A stretch of 64,000 bases of DNA, from contig CALNVZ010000649.1 in assembly GCA_940671915.1 (NCBI GenBank), positions 6,666,246-6,730,245 on the forward strand. The letters are read 5' to 3'. Below, in pieces: positions 58,850 to 64,000 of this stretch. The stretch's first letter is position 1. Every line of letters begins with the position of its first letter. The notes below the pieces were generated by a model. That model saw nothing but the letters and a program-made list of their open reading frames with translations, had not been told where the DNA came from and did not search any database. The DNA comes from Paracentrotus lividus. Taxonomy: Eukaryota; Echinodermata; Echinoidea; Camarodonta; Echinidae. Position numbers and translations under genes: made by a program.

Positions 58850-59160
58850 GTTTGCGGGCGTAGGACGGAGGGGGCCCGCTAATTGGTTAGCCGGGTTAAG
58901 AAAACGGGGTCACATAATGAGGAAAAAAAAATGGCAAAATGGGCATTTGGGGTTGACCAACTTTTTTCATTTTCAATTCCCCGGGAATGGTTGAGGGAAC
59001 GTCCAAGATATAGCCAGGGTCCCGAAAAGTGAAAGCGGAGATAAGCAATTTCAAGGAATTAAAGCCTGAGCAAAAAGTTGTTACTGAAGCACACACAAAA
59101 TATCCTTTTATGAGCGAAAGTGTATTTACAGCATTCGCTGGAAGTGTAATATTTTTTGAG
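58850..59160. repeat. Third copy of the 39.3-40.3 kb repeat arm
   Basis: Shares GTCCAAGATATAGCCAGGGT, CCGAAAAGTGAAAGCGG and the AAAATGGGCAT segment with 39,990-40,287, at lower identity. Confidence 0.8.
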
Positions 59161-59689
59161 ATACTGGATGAAATTAAACAAACCCTTAATTTAAAAAAAA
59201 AATACATTCCAATTGATTTTACATTAATTCCCTCTTATTTTGTTTTGATTTAATTTGGCCAGGATAATGATAGTAAAATATTCTTCTTCGAAAACCAATT
59301 TAGGTTCCATTTGCGTACGCTTATTAAAGTATTTACTAAAATAAAAGGAAAGTGAATCTCAAAATTGCATTTTAAAATCAAATGTGCGAGGTTTTTTCCT
59401 GCATATGATTTCCCTTTTGAATTTACAATGTGCAAATGTGTGTGTTTCTTTCTTTCTCTCTTTTTTTTTAAACGTGGAGTAAATTTATCGTAAAAGTCAT
59501 TATATGTTTGCAATTTTTAAATGTTTGGAAATTTGCTGAAAGATCGACATAACAAAATAGAAAACAATATTCGAAGATTCTTTTATCATAATAACCCCAT
59601 CCACTTACATTATTGATACAGTGTATGCACCGTAAATTCGGGTAATTCGAACAGTGATTCCCCATTGGAAATACAAAGCTTATCTTCTT

Positions 59690-60050
59690 TTTCTTCTTCT
59701 GTTGAAATTATGGCAAGCAGTCGTTTACGACTATTTTTGCCACTGCCTTGTTTTCTCTTCTTCTTCCCCCTATTCTTTAGTTATTATTTTCTCTTCTTCT
59801 CTTTTCTTTTCTGTCCTTTTTTTTATTATTAAAAAAAAACACATTTATTCCTTTCTTTTTTATCTTTGTATTTCTCTTCTATTTTTATTTCATACTTTTT
59901 TTTCTTCTCCTTGCCCCCTTTTTTTTCTTTTCCTTTTTCTTTTTTTTTTTCTCTCTTTTTGATAATCTTTTCTTTCTTTTTTCTTGATCGTTTTTTCCTC
60001 TCTCTTTTTTGTTTGTTTCTTTTTTTGTTTCTTTTTTCTTTTAAATGTCC
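59690..60050. repeat. Polypyrimidine tract
   Basis: About 360 bp of TTTTCTTTTC-type sequence. The open frames on both strands (poly-Phe/Leu and poly-Lys) are compositional. It interrupts the class I upstream region of KCTD-6, whose CCCCATTGGAAATAC part is left at 59,660 and whose GCTTTTGTAGTCGATGG part resumes at 60,215. Confidence 0.85.
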
Positions 60051-60199
60051 CAAAAGTACTTTAGGGTAAGGCTTTCCTGTCTTTTTATAATTGAATCAAC
60101 CAAACGGAAGCAAAAACACAAGATGAGTAGCGAGATTTGTGGGTCGTGCAGCAGATGAAAGTGCAATGATAAACCAAAAAGGTTCCGGATGAGAAAGAT

Positions 60200-60513
60200 T
60201 TAGCCTCAATCAAGGCTTTTGTAGTCGATGGCATGTGAAAAAATTAAGCTAGTCAAGACTTAAGTTTGAATGTGCTGAAATAAAGAAAAAGAGGACAAGT
60301 CAGGGTAAATGTAACATCCCCTAGAATCATGTGAGAAGGAGAGGGAAAAAAAATCACTCTTTTTCATTAGAAAAGACTTTTCATAATTCATGTCTGCCTG
60401 GCAATCCGAATAAAGGCCAAACTCTAAAATAGCAGACTCATAAATCACATATAGCTGGGTAGATATAGATCCGAGATCCAACTCGAATCCTCTCTGTAGC
60501 AATTGAACTAGCA
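60200..60513 (+). promoter_or_regulatory. Class I upstream region of KCTD-6
   Basis: Aligns with the regions upstream of KCTD-2 and -3: CCTCAATCAAGGCTTTTGTAG, AAAGACTTTTCAT, GCAGACTCATAAATCA, TAGCTGGGTAGATATAGATC. The donor-like CAGGTGAG of those copies is CATGTGAG here, and the acceptor-like TTTCAG is absent, so any 5' UTR intron is doubtful in this copy. Confidence 0.45.
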
Positions 60514-61452
60514 ATGATGGATTTTGCCATTGATTCTGGAATTGTTGGTCTGAATGTTGGTGGGAAGATCTACAAGACATCTCGTGCTACCCTGACACAT
60601 TACCCAGACAGCTTCTTTTCTCGTTCGTTAGAAGGTAGCGTCCCGTCGGCCAAAGATGGCCAAGGCAATTATTTCATCGACCAGGATGGGGAGATTTTTC
60701 GCCATATCCTCAATTTTTTGAGATACGGGAAAGTGGTACTACCAGATGAGTTTTGCGAGTTTAATTTGCTTGAGAGGGAAGCAGATTTCTACTTGCTCGA
60801 TGAACTTAAATTGGCTCTAAACAAACCTGAAACCATTGGAATAGTTGACAAGAGCAGCGGGAAAACTTACAAAATATGTCGAGAATCGTTACTGAGAGAA
60901 CAAGATTCTTGTTTTGCCAAGACGCTGAATGACGCGGAGACTCCAGTCCTTAATGCCCCTGCCATTAGAGATTCACACAGAAACTTCGTGGTAGCCAGTG
61001 ATCCTAGTGGGCTTGGGTTTCAACAGCTTCTGCAATATCTAGAACTTGGTGGCATTTTCAGCGATCTACCTGATGATAGTTCAGTAAGTTATCTTACAGA
61101 GAAGGCTGAACAATTTGGACTTAAAGTTCTTTCAGATCAGATCAACTGCTTATTTCAATATAATCTTGTAATATACATCTGGCTGAACGGTCCTTGTGTA
61201 CTGTATGCATGGTATGATCGTATTGAGGGCCTGGTCAACATGGTCAAAGAGATATGTCACGTGATTAAGCATTTCAAGGTTTCAGGTTTGCACGTCGTTG
61301 CTGGACTGGTAAATGTACAGAAAATCCCCCATGATGCATCTCAGGTGGACATAGAACACGTGAAATCGTATTTTCTCCAACGTTTGAACATGAGATATCA
61401 TGGGAAAACTGATGTTACCTCCTATTGCACCAGAATATTTTTTTTATCATAA
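60514..61452 (+). CDS. KCTD-6: double-T1 KCTD-like protein, type R-gamma
   Basis: 312 residues, intact, starting MMDFAIDSG. The first 50 residues carry class I wording (IDSG, FFSRSLEGSVPSAKD), then change to type R (GNYFIDQDGEIFRHILNFLR) at the codons after SAKD. T1-B is type gamma: CRESLLREQDSCFAKTLND, NAPAIRDSHRNFVVASD, LLQYLELGGIFSD, closest to KCTD-4. The C-terminal domain has IYIWLNGPCVLYAW, VKEICHVIKHFKVSG, VVAGLVNVQKIPHDAS and SYCTRI. Together with the frameshifted KCTD-4 it forms the gamma pair with swapped 5' halves. Same inferred role. Confidence 0.92.
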   Translation: MMDFAIDSGIVGLNVGGKIYKTSRATLTHYPDSFFSRSLEGSVPSAKDGQGNYFIDQDGEIFRHILNFLRYGKVVLPDEFCEFNLLEREADFYLLDELKLALNKPETIGIVDKSSGKTYKICRESLLREQDSCFAKTLNDAETPVLNAPAIRDSHRNFVVASDPSGLGFQQLLQYLELGGIFSDLPDDSSVSYLTEKAEQFGLKVLSDQINCLFQYNLVIYIWLNGPCVLYAWYDRIEGLVNMVKEICHVIKHFKVSGLHVVAGLVNVQKIPHDASQVDIEHVKSYFLQRLNMRYHGKTDVTSYCTRIFFLS

Positions 61453-61839
61453 TGAAACCCACCAAGCAGCTAGAACATTGTTTCTTCAAGCCATTCGCTG
61501 ATCATAACGCCAAGAGATCAACAATATCGGGTGCGGGTTATTAACCTGATGACTTTCGATATAGTTTCCAGTGAAAAAGAGCGTACTTTCAAAGATGGCC
61601 ACTGACATGTCTGAGATGAACAACAGATACTCTTTGGACAAGGGATGAACAACAAGCAGAACGGACAATGAAATACACACGTAATTGTGAAAGAGAAATG
61701 ATTAATCTTTCTTTATAGGAGATTCAAAAATGAACAATTTGTTTCAACATTATAAATTATGGTGAGAAAGGTTTTCTGAAATTGAACTTCATTGACTGGT
61801 ACCAAAAAGGATAAAGCCCATCTTTACATATGTAATTTT

Positions 61840-62756
61840 TATGCCTCCGCCACCGAAGGTGGTGCCGGAGGCATCATGTTTTCGGGTTGCTCGTCCGTCC
61901 GTACGTCCCTCCGTCCGTCCGTCCGTCCGTCGCGTTTGTTCGTTATCGAGATATCTCAAGAACCATTTGAGATATCAACTTCAAACTTATGGATAGTAAC
62001 TATCACCATAGGAAGAGGATCTGAGTAGATTTTGGAGTATGTAGGTCAAAGGTCAAAGATCACAGAGGTCAAAATGTGAAATTTCATGTATTTGGTTCAT
62101 TATCGCGATATCTCAAGAACTATTTGAAATATCAACTTGAAACTTGTGGATAGTAACTATCACCATAGGAAGAGGATCTGATTAGATTTTGGAGTATGTA
62201 GGTCAAAGGTCATGGGTCACAAAGGTCAAAATGTGAAATTTCATGTATTTGGTTCATTATCACGATATCTCAAGAACTGTTTGAGACATCAACTTAAAAC
62301 TTGTGGATAGTAACTATCACCATAGGAAGAGGATCTGATTAGATTTTGGAGTATGTAGGTCAAAGGTCAAGGGTCACAGAGGTCAAAATATGAAATTTCA
62401 TGTATTGAGTTATCGCGATATCTCAAGAAGCATTTGAGATATCAACTTCAAACGTGGGGGTAGTATGTTTCACCAAAGGGAGATGATCTGATTAGATTTT
62501 GGAGTATGTAGGTCAAAGGTCAAGTGCCAAATGGGTCAAAGTGTATAATTTCATGTATTGAGTTCGTCATGGCGATATCTCTAGAACCAGTTGAGATATG
62601 AGCTTCAAACTTAAGGGTAGTAATATCACCATAGAAAGATAAGATCATAAGATTATGGATTATATCAAAGGTCAAGAGTCACAAAGGTAAAAATTTTGGA
62701 GGGAAAGAAGGAAACGGGAGAATGTATATTTCTGATCTGACAACGGCGGAGGCATA
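61840..62756. mobile_element. TIR-bounded array of about 157-bp units with AGGTCA half sites
   Basis: Edges TATGCCTCCGCC and GGCGGAGGCATA. A hairpin GCCTCCGCCACCGAAGG and GGTGCCGGAGGC lies at the left end, followed by a (CCGT)n tract and five units (period 153-157) with GATATCTCAAGAAC and AGGTCAAAGGTCA. The paralogous flank near 35,560 lacks it. Same plan as 32,910-34,482 but different edge sequences. Confidence 0.88.
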
Positions 62757-62789
62757 TATTTCGACCGCGCGCGGTCGAGGATTCATCTT

Positions 62790-64000
62790 GTTCTGAATGT
62801 ATTGAAGACATTGTGATAAAAAAATGTCGATATTGAGATTTTAATAGAGCTATTATTCAATATTATTATTCAAGGGAACTATTTTGTATCGAGTAGAAGT
62901 TACCAAAAATGGGGACTTAATACTGTTTCTGTATAGCATACACTCTTTATATATATATATATGTCATTATTTACTACAGGCTTGTTTGTAAAATGATTGT
63001 GAGTACTACTATTGTTAAATATGTTATATGCTGTGCGGAAAAGCCCTAATCCATTTGCCAAGAATATTTGGATTTAATGATTGAACTGAATTGAATTTAT
63101 CATTATTTCATTTCCATTCATTTCCAACACAATAAACATTCTTGCAAATTAGAATTTCAAATTTGTTTACAGAAAATATATCATACATATTATTGATATA
63201 AATTTTAATTAGGCAAAGGAAGCCTATAGCATAAACACATGGTTACAGCATGTTAGGCTGAACTTAAGGTTCGTTGGGCCGGAGGTTCGATTCACTGAAA
63301 ACTAAATGATAATCATTCATCTAAAATTGAAATAGGGTTCATTATTCCGAAAATGAAATAGGGGTTTATTGATCCGAAAATGGCGTAGGGTCCGTTATTG
63401 CGGAAATATAATTAGATTAATTCATCTTAATAAATAAATTGGGGCTCGATAATCTGAAACTGAATGAGTTCTTGAGAATCTGAGAATGAACCGTTATGTC
63501 AATTTCGGAAGAGAGAACCCTGTACTCATGAAGATGGATGAATGAACGTTATTTCATTCCATGAGAATGAAACATTCGAAACAACGATTACTCCCACAAT
63601 AGCATCACGATATTCTGGGGAAAAACGAATTCAGACGAATATAGGAAAACGAGGCCTACATTTAAAAAAAAATAATAAAAATAACGATTCGGAATCCTGA
63701 TCCTATTTTATCTTCGTCCGAACGAACTATCATAACAACGACCTGGCGCCGTAACACAAAGGTTTGCGATCAATTGCAATTTTGAAAGAAGCATTTTGAT
63801 TGGTCACTGACCAGTCATTTGAACAAAAATTGCATGCAACAATGATTGTGATTGGCTATTGCAACTTTGCGATTGATCGCAAACCTTTGTGTTACGGCGC
63901 CCAGGATAAGTAGTGTGCCCTTCAACATTTAAAATGTTATGTACTTTTAATAGTTACAAGAGACTGGATTTGATAAGGTGGAAATCATAAATTTGGTTTG
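62790..64000. repeat. Downstream flank block of KCTD-6 (inverted relative to KCTD-2)
   Basis: Reverse complement of about 13,740-15,560: GTGCGGAAAAGCCCTAATCC, AATTAGGCAAAGGAAGCC, GGTTCATTATTCCGAAAATG. It lacks the 847-bp MITE and carries its own insertion at 63,745-63,901. It runs off the window. Confidence 0.9.
63745..63901. mobile_element. MITE with about 35-bp TIRs
   Basis: GGCGCCGTAACACAAAGGTT and AACCTTTGTGTTACGGCGCC are perfect inverted ends, extended by TGCGATCAATTGCAA against TTGCAACTTTGCGATTGATCGCA. Paralogous flanks (near 13,830, 26,555 and 31,380) read through GTCGTTGTTATGA without it. No coding capacity. Confidence 0.92.

Noticed and set aside
59654-60069. Poly-Phe/Leu and poly-Lys open frames
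   Set aside because: Product of the polypyrimidine tract.

Overview
The window looks like AT-rich genomic DNA from an invertebrate animal, possibly a marine deuterostome such as an echinoderm. That placement is an inference from gene types, split genes and repeat style; no species-level marker was recognised. Coding content is low. Three things are coding with good support: the pore exon of a two-pore-domain (K2P) potassium channel at the left edge, a six-copy cluster of intronless KCTD-like genes, and a seven-exon minus-strand gene at 41.2-49.5 kb reconstructed here from splice sites and intron phases. The rest is transposon debris, foldback/MITE elements, satellites and microsatellites, with one 100-base assembly gap at 50,096-50,195.

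Layout. 1-4.8 kb: K2P exon between two direct-repeat copies, with a MITE and a minisatellite. 6.9-37.4 kb: four minus-strand KCTD copies (KCTD-1 to -4; KCTD-4 is frameshifted). Each sits in a duplicated flank, and each flank carries its own insertions: a LINE-bearing block at 17.8-24.4 kb, an 847-bp MITE, a 516-bp TA-flanked element and a tandem array of nuclear-receptor-like half sites. 37.5-41.2 kb: Tc1-like MITE, foldback repeat, tRNA-derived SINE. 41.2-49.5 kb: seven-exon gene for a putative docking/adaptor protein, with foldback elements in its introns. 50.1-53.9 kb: gap, then 26-bp GGCGCC minisatellite and related satellite. 54-64 kb: plus-strand KCTD-5 and KCTD-6, nested TIR elements and a second half-site array.

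The main result concerns the KCTD cluster. Each gene encodes a canonical T1/BTB domain (T1-A), a degenerate second T1-like domain (T1-B) and a shared C-terminal domain of unknown fold. T1-A comes in two sequence types (N: copies 2,3,4; R: copies 1,5,6) and T1-B in three (alpha: 1,3; beta: 2,5; gamma: 4,6). Each of the six possible pairings occurs exactly once. The upstream regions also fall into two classes (I: 2,3,6; II: 1,4,5), each paired once with every T1-B type. Copies 4 and 6 switch between the two parental 5' haplotypes in opposite directions inside the same roughly 30-bp stretch, as expected for reciprocal exchange or an inversion between them. This reads as a modular family diversified by recombination between inverted and direct paralogues.

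The paralogous flanks act as natural empty sites, so many insertions can be bounded directly from the sequence.
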